Of a stretch of DNA of 64,000 bases, positions 1 through 12,599 are shown one piece after another (within the stretch, counting starts at the first letter, position 1; every line of letters begins with the position of its first letter). The notes beneath the pieces were generated by a model, which had not been told where the DNA came from, did no database searches, and saw nothing but the letters and a program-made list of their open reading frames with translations. The stretch is from Flammulina velutipes (Eukaryota > Basidiomycota > Agaricomycetes > Agaricales > Physalacriaceae): NCBI GenBank assembly GCA_011800155.1, contig CM022374.1, positions 2,418,001 through 2,482,000 on the forward strand. Direction: 5' to 3'. A program made the translations under genes and the position numbers.

Positions 1-3000
1 GAGAGAGGACTCCGACAAGTTGAAGAATAGTCTTATACTCGCCTACCACACGGTCAGACTGATGTATACGCCATTGATAGTTTGCTTACCCTGTCGGTAG
101 GCCTCCTCTTCCGACGGACCATCTATGGAGTCATAGACCTCTGCATATTCATCGTCGCCTAGGTATTCACTGTGCTGGACGTCCCAGTTCATCGTCGTCG
201 ATATGAGGCAGGCAGCCACCATCCCGGTAGTTGTTCGACCTCGTCCCATTTGACAATTGAACACAAAGTCTCCTGCTTGCGACAGTCCCGAACGCACTCG
301 GTCCAAGAGAAGCGATAATGCTTCAGGTAGAGGCGCCTGCTCGTCCGTCTAGAGCCGCCGAAATTAGTAAGTTTCCATCTACTTGTACGAAAGGGACGGA
401 CGATCGCGATACGGCCATAATCAATCTTGAAGCCTTCCTGGGCGACGACGTTGAAGACATCCCGCGGTGTCATGATATCCTCTTCGGACACTTCCTCCCA
501 TAGAGGTATGATCGTGAAGACACCAGGGCGTTCTTCGACCTCGTCGTGAAGCAATATCCTGCCTTTGCCCGCCCTAAGCTCACGTAACACGTCCTTCTTG
601 AAGTTTTGCTCCATGGATTCGACGACAGCCGTGGTAACGCCGGTAGCTCTGCGTGGACCAGTCAGAAACAGATGGCTTGACATGATAGACAACTTACTCG
701 ACGTTTTCTAAAGGCTTGTCAACGAGCCGGAGGACGTGTGGACGTCCAGAAACATATATAACAGGTTCCTAAAGTCCTTTGAGATGTAATCCTTGAAGCC
801 GTCAGGAAGGTTTACCTCTCGTAGTGATGTCCAAAAGACATAATTTGAGCCTTCAGGGCCTGCATCAACACGGTTCAAGGCTTTCCTCAACCCGTCCACT
901 GTCGGCATGCCACTGCACAAAATGAGTGAGTGAGGAAAAGGATATCCAAATTGAATAGACACACCTGCCACACACTCGCTTTCCATCTATTGGAACGCTC
1001 TCTTGCTCGTCTTCGCTGGCGGACGTCAAAGGCAAAGTCAATGAGACTCGTCTGAAATTAGGAGAGCCTTCGATGCGCCTATAGAATTTATTTCAGTATC
1101 AATGGATGATAGGTTCGTAGAGCTCACTCTGGCAAAGTCATCTTCTGCAAGTTTGAGAAAAAGTCGCTCTTCAGGATCGTCGAGGCAGACAGGATGCTAC
1201 CAGACCGGTTGAGGACAACTTGTTGGACTTCATCGGGATGGGCAACTCCGTTTGTGTGGTCTGTTTGCTCTAGTGGTTTAAGCGCGTTGAAGCCGTCTAC
1301 CAAGAGCTCCTTCTGGAATGTCTTGATGACTAGAATAGTTTGCTCAATCATACTGGTCATGAAGAGTTCTAATCGATGCCCGTACCTGGTCTGTTGTTCA
1401 CGAATGTCTCTACACTTTCGAAATTGTCTCTGGTATCCGGTTCTGTCGATTGTAGATACGATTGGAAAACGATAAGCTCGAAATATCGCCTTAGATTTTG
1501 AAGCCCTGCCAGAAAAGATTAACGATAGTTAGAAAGTACGTCTCAAGATACTATACCTTTCTGAGTATGCATTTTCTTCTGCCTCTCGTCAGAGCTCTGT
1601 TCCGCCGTTATGCGACTCTCTTCGATGGATTCTCGTAAATTATACACAACGTCGCACTGATCGATGGCATCGTCCACGATATTCTTGACCGCAATTCCCT
1701 TCCGAATGACACGAAGTAAATCTATGGAGCATTGAGTCTCGGCACGTAAATAAGATACGAGACTCACTGTTGATTACTTGATAAGACTTGCGTACTTTGG
1801 GGGGATGAGGACTAGCCATCGGCTCCATAGGAGTTGTTGCTGACATCGACAAAGTTCGTCTTGTCTTCAGCCGAGGAGTGCTGGGGGGCTGTACATGTTT
1901 GGCATCTAACCACTGTCGTATTAACAGTAGGATGATCGACACCAATGTACTCCGGCCACGCCCAAGTTGACAATTGACCACGATAGGCGTATCTCTCGAA
2001 GACCTTAAAACAACATCAATGAGTTCGCTCAAGTCAGAGAAGTCCGGTGGTCGTTCGGCAGTGATGGGGATACGATCATAGACCAGTTCGATTTCGCGAA
2101 TGTGTTGGCGGTCCCTCATGATATCTTTGAGAACTACCACGTTCTCTCGGTCAACTTCTTCCCATACCGGGATCACAGTCCCATCTGAGGTTTCGGTGTG
2201 CATTAACACTCTATAACAAATCGGTGAGCAGAGAAGGGAAGAAAAGTTTCTTTACTTACTGGCCTCCAAATGCCTTCGATTCAGCAATGATATCATCTCG
2301 TAGACGCTCCTCTAAGACTTCCAATCGCGAAGCAGCGATACCACCATAATCTGGAAGACGAAATGTTATTGCATGAGGAAGAGAAAATGTGAATACCACC
2401 TACCCTTCATATTACGCAGAGAGAAACCTTCCCGCCGCAGACAGTAAGGAGCCCCATTCACATATATGATTGGCTCTTCGCGAAGAGTGATCCAAATCAC
2501 TCTGGATGTGCCATGATGATCTGCCTTGACTCTACTGACAACTTCTTCTATGGCCTCGATTGTTGGTTGGCCGAGTGCGTACATGTTCGTGCCTGGTATT
2601 TGTCTGAAATTAATGGCACCACGGATACCATCTTGGACATGATGATCCTCTTTGCGCCACTGATCCGATTTTAGCAAGGTGCTATATGGACACATTAGTC
2701 AATATAGCAACTTTCAAGAGGGAGGGTTTACCCTTCTCGGAGGATGATACCGCTTCGGTTCTAAGGATATTGCATTTAGAAAGAACGCAGAGATAAACAT
2801 AGATACTGACCTTTACAACATGGGTAGAGTACTCGTCTCCCAGGATTTCGCCCCCAGCTATAGCAACATCGTTTTTCGTACCAGCTACTAATGCTCGCCC
2901 GCCAGAGCCAGACTTAGACAATGCTGAAAGATCGTTGATGGGCGCGAAGACATTCAGGCGCGTGCCGTATGATTTTCGCAGAAACATAACTTGGCTGGCA

Positions 3001-5000
3001 CAGTGCGTCAGTTAGATTTCGGACAACACCCTCACGCCACTCACTTCCATATCTCCGTTCGAGCCTAAATCATGTATGAGATGGAGAAGGGCATGCTCAA
3101 CTGATGACCTTACCTTGAGCCAATCTGAAAATGTCTGATCAAAATTATTGGATGATTCTATAAAGCTTGCAAATGCGATTATAAAGAAACTAAGCTATCG
3201 TGAGCATACAGAAGTCTCAAGAAAACGATATACGTACTATTTCTCAAGCGCTCTGCCGGCCTTCTTGAGGTACGTCTCTCCTTTTTCTTCTTCCATGCTC
3301 GTGAGTGCGTAATTGATACGGTGAAGAAGAATGTCTTCGCGCAGATGCGTGACATGATCCGCTACAAAGAGAATTAAGAAAGCAGGATATGAACATGCGA
3401 TTGGTTTCACCATCATCAATGACACGGTCTACTAGTTTTTTCGCCTGTTGTCCATCGTCTAAACAGCCCAATAGACTGAGTATGATGCCATAATTACCCA
3501 TGTGTGCCTTTCGGAGATTCTCCAGTAAAGACGGGTGATTCATGAGTAGTTCGATGGCTGAGTGAGTGTTGCCATCTTGAAGTGCTGAGTAACAAAACTT
3601 TAGCAGGATAGTAGAAATCCGATGTAAATACTCACTGCTCTGGAGAAGGTAGGTAAGGCGAAGTAGTGATCTACTTAAATCTTGTTGGGCATTTGCTTGA
3701 TCGAGAGACATCATGATGCGACTGTCCATTTCCTAGGCGAATTATTAGTTGGTTGTGGTACTCTTAGGATACGACAACCTACATGATTTGGAGGAGACAC
3801 ATTGCCGCTCGCGCTAGCACGGAGGCCAACAGAGGGTTTTGCTGCGTAAGGATCAGCGAAACCTCTGGAAATGAGTTGCTTTCGGCGGACGATTGAGGCG
3901 GCAGCCATAGCGAACGTTGTACGAACGGCACCCATACCGCATGAGAACACGAGACACGTATTGAGAGGATCAGTGTCCTTGATGACACGTAAATATGCAT
4001 CGAGATAGTTGTCTTCTATTGGACGATCTGGAGAGATAGGAATACGATGGTACTTTGGACGTCATTAGAGCGGATTACAGTGCGAGAACGAGAGACATAC
4101 ATCAACATTCCAACCATCCCTCTTCATGCCATCCCACAATTCACGAGATGTTTTGACGTTGTTCGTGTCGACAGCAGTCCAAGTGGGAAGGACAGCACCA
4201 TCTCCGGTCTCTGCAACTTGAAGGAGGTCAGGATCATGTATTGGGGATCAAGAATTACCGACCCAATTCGTTGTGTGTGAGCACGAGACCTCCAAACCGG
4301 CTCGCTTCTTGAAGGATGTCATTCTTCATCCTCATCTCGATGTCCTCAAGATTTTCTGCTCTATCTGACAAAGAAAGTGTTCGCTTTGGTTCAGACGCGT
4401 CTCGGAGCACAAACGGACGACCTGATATATAAACTGGACTAGCTTAAGCCGTGAGAGGAACATTGTGTGGGCGTGGTCGTACCTATAGGCTCTTCTCTAG
4501 TAGAGAACCAGACAACGTGGGAGGGGTTGGGGGTATTTGGCCTGCATCTCAGAACGGAAAGAATGGCACGAAGACCTTGTGTACGCGGCTGCGCACATCC
4601 GAAAACATTTAGAGTCTTGTTTCTAGGCGCTCGAAAGTTGGGTGCACCATGTACGTTCAAGTCCAAGTCAAGTGCGCGACCTATCGTTGCTCGGTAAACG
4701 AGGATACACGCAATCAGCGGACATACCAGAGGGATAGTGATCTGTCTTGAGAATAAACCCTCTTGAGAGCACGCTGCCATTTCTGGTCTTGACAACTGAC
4801 GGCCATGAGCGCTGAAGGTTACCCATAAGATCCAAAGGTGTATTGTTATCTCCGCCGCGAACGAATGCTGCAGATGAAGCTGGACGTTGAATATTCATTG
4901 GTTCCGATGCTGCTGGATTGAGTACAGGTGGTACGGAGATTGGGCGGCTCTCTTGAGCAGATATGGACGATTTTAGACGCGAAGTTAGATTGTCGGCCAT
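1..5000 (-). CDS. Paladin-like protein (tandem PTP-like phytase-type domains), 3' end beyond window
   Basis: The gene begins at an ATG at 5000 and is read leftwards through many short introns. The last visible intron (about 88-44, gtaagc...gtag) rejoins the frame as RQGEYKTILQLVG, so the gene continues past base 1. Three segments carry a CX5R phosphatase signature, in N-to-C order: CGMGAVR (about 3925), CQLGRGR (about 1965) and CQMGRGR (about 250). Each repeat also has a copy of the paladin motif around STREEPI, the first followed by PVYISGRPFVLR. This layout is that of the paladin (PALD1) / inositol-hexakisphosphate phosphatase-like family, thought to act on phosphoinositides or as a pseudophosphatase in signalling. 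All three Cys-X5-Arg loops are complete here. The start is 143 bp from the divergent glycosyltransferase start, so the two may share a promoter. The family call is firm; catalytic activity is unknown. Confidence 0.85.
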
Positions 5001-5143
5001 ATTGTGTTCGTCGTGGTCGGAAGCAAGCAAGGCAACGCTGTCTCATCGTGGCAGAATGCATGTCCGGCACAGCCACTCATCGCGAGCACGTGGAGCATTT
5101 ACTGAATTTCAAAAATGATTTATTCGGTCTCTCTTTCACCATC

Positions 5144-7230
5144 ATGGCAGCTGGTACTTTTGCCTATTATTGCTCTGGACACGGCGAGTCTCTTCGAATG
5201 TCGTTACTTCATTCGCCTAACGGCTATAGGTTACGGACATGCAACGCGAGTATCCGCGTTCACCTGTCACCTTTTGAACCTTCCTTTCGAGCGGCGACCA
5301 ACCGTGTATATCGTGTCGTCCGCCCCGGAACACGTATTTTCGGATAGCATTGCTCTAGGCGCACACTATCGTTTTGCCGAAATCGATCCAGTCATAGTTC
5401 AACCCTTGGCGTAAGTCTCGCAACTTGACGGACTGTGTTCTCACCACTCATCTCATCTTGTTAGATATCGTGTCGACCGAGTGAAGAGCGTCCATGCCCT
5501 CAGAGCTTTCCTAGCGCGCAAGGATGTTCTACTACAGGCCGAGGTTAGCTGGCTGTCATCTATCGATGTTCGTTGCGTTCTGAGCGATGCCGCCTTTCTT
5601 GGCTGGTACGTGCTTTCTTGGCTACATACAATTCCCTATAAATATTGATTGCCGTATAGCATTGCTGCGAAACACGCTGGCGTTCCTTCCGCCCTCATCA
5701 CCAATTTTACATTCGACTCGGTCTACAGCTACCTCTCAACCACTTTCACTGATCAGCCGGAAACTCTTCAATCTTCCTTTGACTCTTTCATACCCGATAC
5801 GCCTGTTGCAGAATCTGAGATCATGCCTCTCGTCGAACATATTCACGCTGGATATCGATGTGCCGATTTACTACTTCTTTTACCCGGAAACATACCCATC
5901 CCCTCATTCTCCAAAGAACCTAAGCTCCCTGCCCATCTCTGGGTCGACACTACACTTAATCGCTTTAAGCCTGGAATCGCTGATCACATTCGCTCTGTCG
6001 ACATGTCTGATCTATACCCCACCATACCCTTTCCGTCAACATCCCGACTCTCGAACAAGCTTATTCCAAGGAAAATCAGACATGCACCGCTCCTCGTTCG
6101 ACCATGCGTCGATGCATATACCCAGGCGGGTCGCTCAAGACTCCTGAGCTCTCTCAATGTACCTACAGATCTACATCACTCAGACACCAAGATTCTCGTC
6201 GTCTCCTTTGGCGGACAGGTCTTCAAATCTCCCAGTAGGACCAACAGTCGTCCACGAAGTCGAAGGGATAGTCAAATCTTCAAGAACGACAGATCCATAC
6301 CTGGCCTTGGAATCATAACAGATCAGCTAGTCCAGCTCGCATTTTCTAGTTACGACGACATCAACCTTCACGAGCAGCTGAAAATTCTTGGCGTCGCAGA
6401 ACTACCTGTCTTGGAACGTATGTCTGATCCAGTCGAGAAGGAAAAATACGAAGACCTCCAACCGATAGCATCTCCTCGTATTGCCACTTCGTCGCACATT
6501 TGGATACCTGGCGCCCCTCCTGCTATTAAACCACTCGTGTCTCCGAAAAGTCCTACTTCTGTCGCGACCCCGCCCTCATTTTTCCCGTCGTTCTCGATGA
6601 TCCCTCCTACCCCGAAGATTGAACAGGAAAACAGCTTTGACGTTGACGCTCAGCTCCTTCCCGACGATTCCTGGATAGCTATCGTCTGCGGCGTCACGAA
6701 GGATCAGTGGCAATCTCAAGACGACTCGGAGCTGCCTGAAGGTTTCTATCTGGCGCCTCGCGATGTGTACATGCCAGATCTCACTGCTGTTGCTGATGTT
6801 CTTCTCGGAAAACTGGTGAGATTCACAGTCATTGATAATCTAATCTACAATGCTCAATTGTATTGTGTTTCCAGGGCTACGGTACTGTCTCCGAATGTGT
6901 TGACGCTCATACTCCTTTCGTTTATGGTAAGTGAATTCGTTTCTATCTAGTCACCGGATCAACTCACTCTTCGCAGTGTCACGTCCGCTCTTCATTGAGG
7001 AACATGGTCTTCGGCTGCTGTTGGAGAAAGACGGGATCGGCGTTGAACTTTCCCGTGATGCATATGAGTCTGGGGAATGGGCTGATGCAGTTAAAGAGGC
7101 TTGGAGTAAAGGGAAAGTGCTTAAGGAAGCGCATCGCCAAATGGGAGGCACGAATTACCGACAAGAACAAGGTGCAAGGATGGCAGAATCTCTAGTGGAT
7201 TGGGTGGACGAGTGCTGGAATAATACTTGA
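5144..7230 (+). CDS. Glycosyltransferase-like protein resembling the N-terminal domain of L-arabinokinase
   Basis: The start is the ATG at 5144. The first intron (5184-5229, 46 nt) has a GC donor and an AG acceptor; removing it joins GHG to YGHATRVSAF, the glycine-rich nucleotide-sugar-binding start of this family. Downstream motifs IVSSAPEHVF, YRVDRVKSVH, VLSDAAFLG and GVPSALITNFTFD parallel the GT-B-like N-terminal domain of plant L-arabinokinase. A long, low-similarity middle part (about 6190-6660) follows, then a C-terminal section with VGLP-like surroundings and SRPLFIEEHGLRLLLEKDG. No GHMP kinase domain is present, so this is a stand-alone glycosyltransferase-like protein. The sugar donor and acceptor cannot be told from sequence. 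Several further introns are needed (around 5415, 5600, 6820 and 6925). The stop is at 7230. Confidence 0.7.
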
Positions 7231-7924
7231 ATCAGCTATAACTATTTGATTTGTATGACCTTGAGATTTGAACCTTTTCCCTTGAACTTCATAGATTTTC
7301 TTCCAAATTTCAAATTTCAATGGACATCAACCGGGCTGTTCCGGAACTCCTCAAACTGCGTCTTTTCTTTTGCTCAGCATGTTGCATCAACCATCCCTCT
7401 CTCTGGTGTCAAAACGAATGTTAACCACCTGGTCACTACACCGTTTGAGTGCTCAGTATAGTTCGGATTTCTTTCGATCAGAGACCAACGGAAACCACAC
7501 ATTCGCCTCGGAAGGACGAGTCTAACTTTGGATAGCCTTGCTTGTCTTCGAATACTTTTCTTGGGACCGCTCTGAAACTAGGAACTCCAATTGTATCTTT
7601 GTATAAAACTATCTGCTAGTGCAGCAGCTCTGTGAGGCCGACCTTCCCATTTTCGTCCTTCTCATATACTCTCAGTCCTGTGTGTAATACTAAGCCTGCT
7701 GGGACCTGGCTAATTCTAACTGTACCTCAGAGAAACTATACCTATGTGTACTGGTCATGATTTTAGGTAAGCGAACAATGTCTGATATAGCCGGTATTGT
7801 GGAAAATTATTGCGCCACATTTTCTTCATTTTCTTGGAACTTAGGAATCATTCGCGCGTGATACAAATTCGGAGCGGTCCGACCATTGTTCGTCAGCGAT
7901 TGTTCGACCAATATGTCTTGAACA

Positions 7925-7950
7925 AACGACCCCAACGCGCGTGGGTCGTT
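7925..7950. promoter_or_regulatory. Perfect 8-bp inverted repeat upstream of a TATA box
   Basis: AACGACCC (7925-7932) and GGGTCGTT (7943-7950) form a perfect inverted repeat with a 10-nt GC-rich spacer, 8 bp before the TATA box. Such a spaced palindrome could be the binding site of a dimeric regulator; this is inference. Confidence 0.4.
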
Positions 7951-7958
7951 TGCTATAC

Positions 7959-7964
7959 TATAAA
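7959..7964 (+). promoter_or_regulatory. TATA box
   Basis: TATAAA lies 105 nt before the ATG at 8069, in a region without other coding signal. This is a plausible core promoter for the next gene. Confidence 0.5.
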
Positions 7965-8068
7965 GGCCCCTCACGCAGCTCCCTTATGCCAACACCACCA
8001 TCTCGAATCTCGCCTCACTCAGACTTCATTAGCCATACTCGCTATATTTTGAGACTCGCTCTACAAAT

Positions 8069-9665
8069 ATGTCAGCCTATGCCGCCGAGTAAGTATCGTT
8101 AACATCAACTCGCCTCAACGTCACTAACACCTGTGACAGTTCTCAGACTATGCCATTCTATGTCGACGATTCCCAAATTCAGGCTACTGCCCATCGCATT
8201 TCTATTGACTGGGAGAAAGTGCTAAAAGGCTGGAATGCTGCGTGTTCTGCCTCAGTTGCAGACTCCTACAGCGACGCCATCTTTGGCCTGGCTACGCCTC
8301 AACAGCCTGCTGCCTTCCCCTCAAACATGATGATTGAGGGAACGACGCCGACCAGTCTTCCGGATTTCCCTTCTCCCATGTCACCTGCGCTGGACAATTT
8401 TTTCGACATGACTGATGGCTCAGTCACAGTACCTCAGCCGTCCCAATCTTCGATAACTTGGGAAAGGCTACTGCAGTCCAACGATTGGGGGGTGCCTGGC
8501 TTCCAGTCGCCCATATTTTTTGGCCCAGATGATTTCCCGCCACTGTCTTCGCAGTTTGCGCCCGATACTCCGCTATCCTCTTTCCCTGCACAATCTCCCC
8601 GCTCATCTTTTGAACCAGATGGCGGTCAACTCGTCTCTCGAATGTCATCTGAAGCGGGAAATAAGCGTGAGAGGTAAGTTCTCCCAGTCCTTGCCATTCA
8701 ATAACACACTAAACATCATTTGGTAGGTCTGGCATGCGTTCTTGGAGGTTGGAGACGAAATGGGACGATCTTGAACAACCGCTGTCTATGACCTCTTCTT
8801 CGGGAGTACGCGCCAACGAAGGGCCGACGAAGCCCGTTATTAGCGACCCAACGAATGTTCTCTCGATTGACGAACTCACACCTTCGCACCCGCCTGGATG
8901 TGTTCCTCGTCTGGTGTACTCCAACGTCAGCGTATTGTAGGGGGCACTTACAAATACATGGCTTCATTGTCTAACTTCTCCGACAGATATTTACGAGGTT
9001 ACAGAGACTCCTTTGAACAAGTTGACCAAAATCGTCCCATTTATGTGTCAACGTCAGTGACATCTATTGTCGCTTCTACTTTCGTTACTTACCAAGGATT
9101 CTCTCTCTTCAGAATCGTCTTCTTCCACGACACAGAAATCGTTGACAAGCTTGTCAAGATGTTCCCCGGCTGCCACCCAGAATATTTCTTCGCTTTGCAC
9201 GAATGGCCGCTATCATTTCGCTGCCCGTTGTGCCCCTCCCATGAGGCTCCCATCATTTCACTTGACTACGATGTCCTGAACTGGCACATCGCGCATCACT
9301 CGCATCCACAATACCGGGATCGTCTTATGATTCTGGATGAGCAAGGTCAAAAGACGGAGATTAAAAAGAACAAGTTCCGTGTTGCCTTAATGCGCGCCAT
9401 CTCATCATGGTTTTGTCCTTGGTGTTGGATTGAACTTGAAAGTAAAAAAGAGGTTGTCCGGCATCTCTTGGTTTGCAAAGTATGGCGGCACAAGGTGGAG
9501 AGTGGCGCATTTCATAGGTCCGACAATACAGAAGACGAAGACGAGGACTCCATGGATGTCGACGAGGAGTATTGCGACGAATATGTCAAGCAACACTGTC
9601 AGGACTTGACACCGGAGATGCCATTCCTCGATGCGTTGCTGGTAAAGCATGGGCTGAAGGACTAG
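8069..9665 (+). CDS. Hypothetical His/Cys-rich putative regulator
   Basis: The first exon starts at ATG 8069 (MSAYAA) and splices at gtaagt to a second exon beginning DSQTMPFYVD. The middle is rich in Pro, Ser and Phe with acidic stretches, like an activation domain. The C-terminal exon (about 9115-9665) contains CPLC followed by HIAHHSHP and then CPWCWIE followed by HLLVC, arrangements that could bind zinc in a C2H2- or C2HC-like way. A very acidic stretch follows (about 9520-9560, EDEDEDSMDVDEE). Several introns are needed around 8090-8140, 8675-8727, 8930-8985 and 9056-9113; the exact donor of the third is unclear. I do not recognise the family. A nuclear regulatory role is inference from composition. 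Confidence 0.6.
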
Positions 9666-10681
9666 GCCGTCAAATGGCGTAATTTCTAATTCTGATATTG
9701 TGTTAGTACTATCTTATCTATTGTGTACAGCGTAACGGCTTTCCGTTAGCACTCTATCTGTTTTTGTCGCCCTCAAGTAGCGTAAATAGCATCGTCGGGA
9801 ATTTATGTTTTGATATCAAATGTGTTAGCTTACTACTAAAGTGAGAAAATGCAAGGGGATAAATACAGTCCCGGAGCGCCGTTAAGAGACCGTTGGTATT
9901 AACATGGATTGTATAAGCATGCGTTCGCAACGGCCCTGTATACAAAACAGCGCGCCACACATGGGGTTGTATTTGCCTTATCAGCCGTTCATCGCCACTT
10001 TCAGCCGACGATATTACAACAATAAATAAGGGGAGGGTTATTGTCTAAGCGCCTGTCTTTCATGATGTAACAACATGCCGATTCATAATCGTCAGTTGAG
10101 AGCTTGAGAAGATGAGTATTTAACTAAAGCAACGCGTCGCTTCGGAGGATCACCGCGGCCCGGCGAGGAGCTTCGTATTCAATATTCATGGAGCGGATCA
10201 CTAGGTCCGGAGGATGTTCTCCTAAGATCAACCCAAGATCAGCCTGGAGGAGAGCATTCTGCCACGGCAACACTGATTCTGCGTGAAGTGTTGGGCGCAA
10301 GGATGCTTGAGCGGTATGTCTGAGTCACATGAGGACCTCATTCATTCATGTGCGTGAATACCGCCGACATCGCGTTGGCAACGAACATCTACACTAAAGG
10401 TAGTGTGGTGAGGAACCAGGGCAAAGTCCGGTGAGCTGAGCAACTGTGGCGTCAGTAAGGAGGTCGTTCTTGCTGAAGAGAATGCACAGCCATCGTGCCT
10501 CGTCTTCCAAACGAGCGTTCTGCTTCGATCGATGACATCTTATCACCGTTCCGTTCTCCCCGCTCGGGAGATCCGGGAGATTAGACGGAGATTACTCGAA
10601 AAGGTTATTTTAGTGTTTCACTCAATGCCCCTTATTTATACACCACCAACAAGGGATGCATGAATCCTCTTGTTCTACTCG
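9666..10681. other. Gene-free region, possible structured segment
   Basis: No supportable gene. The part from about 10140 to 10560 is more GC-rich and contains potential hairpins, for example GATGTTCTCC near 10212 against GGAGAGCATTC near 10250. No known RNA family could be assigned. A TATA-like TTTATA near 10634 probably serves the next gene. Confidence 0.4.
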
Positions 10682-11486
10682 ATGCTCCCATCCATTCGTA
10701 ACTTGCCTTTCGACGAAGAGGAGGAAGATGAGGAGCCACCAAAGAAAAAGAGACGGAGACAAGCTCTGAGCTGTACAGGTGCGTCCGCAGTCGAACTCCG
10801 AGATGACAATCACCAACTGATGAGCAGAATGCAAACGACGAAAGATTCGCTGCGATAGGAATCAACCTTGTGCGCCGTGCTCACGACGGGGAGAGCAGAG
10901 CAAGTGTGTCTGGTCCCCAACAGAGCCTACGGAGAAATACGTGACGCGCCAGGAGTACGACGAGCTGCGCGCACGCGTCGACCAGCTCGAGGCCCTTATA
11001 CAACGAATGAGCGGTGCGGCACCACCGCCCACGGCATCGACATCGACGGCCTCTGTTCCTTACTCGCCATATCCACCGTACTCATCGTCGACGTATGCTG
11101 GGCCTTCGTCGGCGTCGTCGTCGTCGTACGCGTATCATCAACGCACCCCTTCAGGTAGTTATGGAGGCAGCGCGCCCTACGCTGCGGCCCCGTCATCTTA
11201 CACATCGAAACCGCCGGAATCCGGGCCTTCGGGCTCATCTTCATCGGCAGGCCATCCTCAATCACCCATTCGACCCCATCCTCCACCGCAGCCGCCCGGG
11301 CCGCCACAATACTCTTCTTCACAGTCCCAGTCATCTCGCGCCGGACCGTCCGCCCAATCGCGCCTCCCGCCACCGCCGTTGCATTCACCAACATATGCGC
11401 CTCGCCCCAACGGCCCTCCCAGTGCGGAACGTCCCCCTCCTCCACCAGACCACTCACGGAGATACAGCGATTCCGACCGGAGGTAG
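10682..11486 (+). CDS. Zn(2)-Cys(6) transcription factor with Pro/Ser-rich tail
   Basis: Two exons, 10682-10778 and 10828-11486, separated by a 49-nt GT-AG intron, encode about 251 residues. Exon 1 begins MLPSIRNLPFD, then an acidic run and a basic run KKKRRR (nuclear localisation-like) just before the zinc cluster. The intron falls inside the cluster; splicing gives CTECKRRKIRC plus CAPC plus a final Cys, that is C-x2-C-x6-C-x5-C-x2-C-x8-C, the GAL4-type binuclear zinc cluster. A short heptad-like segment (EYDELRARVDQLEALIQRM) follows and is probably a dimerisation coiled coil. The remaining 150 or so residues are rich in Pro, Ser and Tyr with no middle homology domain. Target genes are unknown. 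Confidence 0.85.
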
Positions 11487-12599
11487 TCCAATCCATCCAT
11501 CATGTCACCTGCGCCACGGATCTTGTCATCTTACACAGATCTCTTTATCGCAGCCACCATCTTAACCGCGTGTTTCCACGCTCATTAATACTCTCCTTGT
11601 ACTCGTTCCGCATCTTTCCATCATCTATGTTGTGCTCTCTTTATCCATCATTTTTCATCTTGTTGTTGTATAGTTCACTAATTCTTGTATTTACTAGTAC
11701 CTTACCGACACTGCTTTAGTCACTTCCGAAATCCCCATGCCTTTGTTATCTTCCCGCTTATCCCCGTCGCTTTAGGACAACTCGGCACTCTTTCATTCCA
11801 CATTCGCCTCCTTCCCTTTTGGCGCCTACACGCGATATCTGCTTGGCGATCTATTCCGACAGTGGTGTCTTTCCCAAAAGAGTCCTGCTATCCTTGTCAA
11901 AACTCTTGTTCTCGCCTACATAACACCTTAGATGGCACACGCCTCGTTCCTTGATCTTATTCTCTCTACTTGTTCTGCTCTAAATGTCCTTCGTCTCCTC
12001 CTTCCCAGGCGGACGAACAGTACACGCCCGTCGTCCTATTGACATACGTTAACACCACACTATGTAAGTGCCACCTAATTGACTACATTATGTTCCTGAT
12101 CCTTGCTTCACAGGCACTTTACTAGCCCTAATTCCCCACTCCAAGTGGCAGCTAGGTGCGTAACGTGCGGTCACTGAATCGATGTCGATCATCGTAACCT
12201 TTTCACCTAGTGAGCGCTGATCATGAGCTACCCAATGGGCGGGAACGCGTCGAACTGGCCTATTTCTGACAGTTACATGTTTTCGTATAGGATCGTTATA
12301 GTAACTTACAATGCGCTGATCCTCATGTTCGTCAAACTCTAGTGGATCCACAGGTTATCGTCAAATCATGAGTATCGATCATGTACAATCACCGAGGATT
12401 ACGATTCGAGATGAGAGGCGAGCGCGTCCTCTGATTCTGACTCTGTTTTAGAGTCAGAGCCCTCGCACACACTCCATCTCCTCTTCGCGTTTCTTCTCCC
12501 ATCCGTCGACGTTCTACCCTGTTCTTCCTCGTTTGTGCCCGCAACCACAGGTCAACATTTCGAAAAGCACGCTATTCATTCATCGCTTACGGACGTAAG
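11487..12599. other. Gene-free region
   Basis: 3' flank of the zinc-cluster gene plus unassigned sequence. It holds a perfect 9-bp hairpin, TCTGACTCT/AGAGTCAGA at 12436-12458 with a 5-nt loop. An 87-codon minus ORF at 12088-12351 has no recognisable features. Confidence 0.5.

Larger units (their letters stand above)
7231..8068. other. Intergenic region with promoter of the next gene
   Basis: No convincing coding sequence is seen; the short ORFs lack family features. The right part holds a TATA box and a perfect inverted repeat, listed separately. Confidence 0.6.

Noticed and set aside
10390..10520. RNase P/MRP-like motif (GGCAAAGTCCGG) followed by ACAG
   Set aside because: The two motifs are only about 60 nt apart and the required pairings (P2, P4) could not be drawn, so no RNase P or MRP RNA is claimed.
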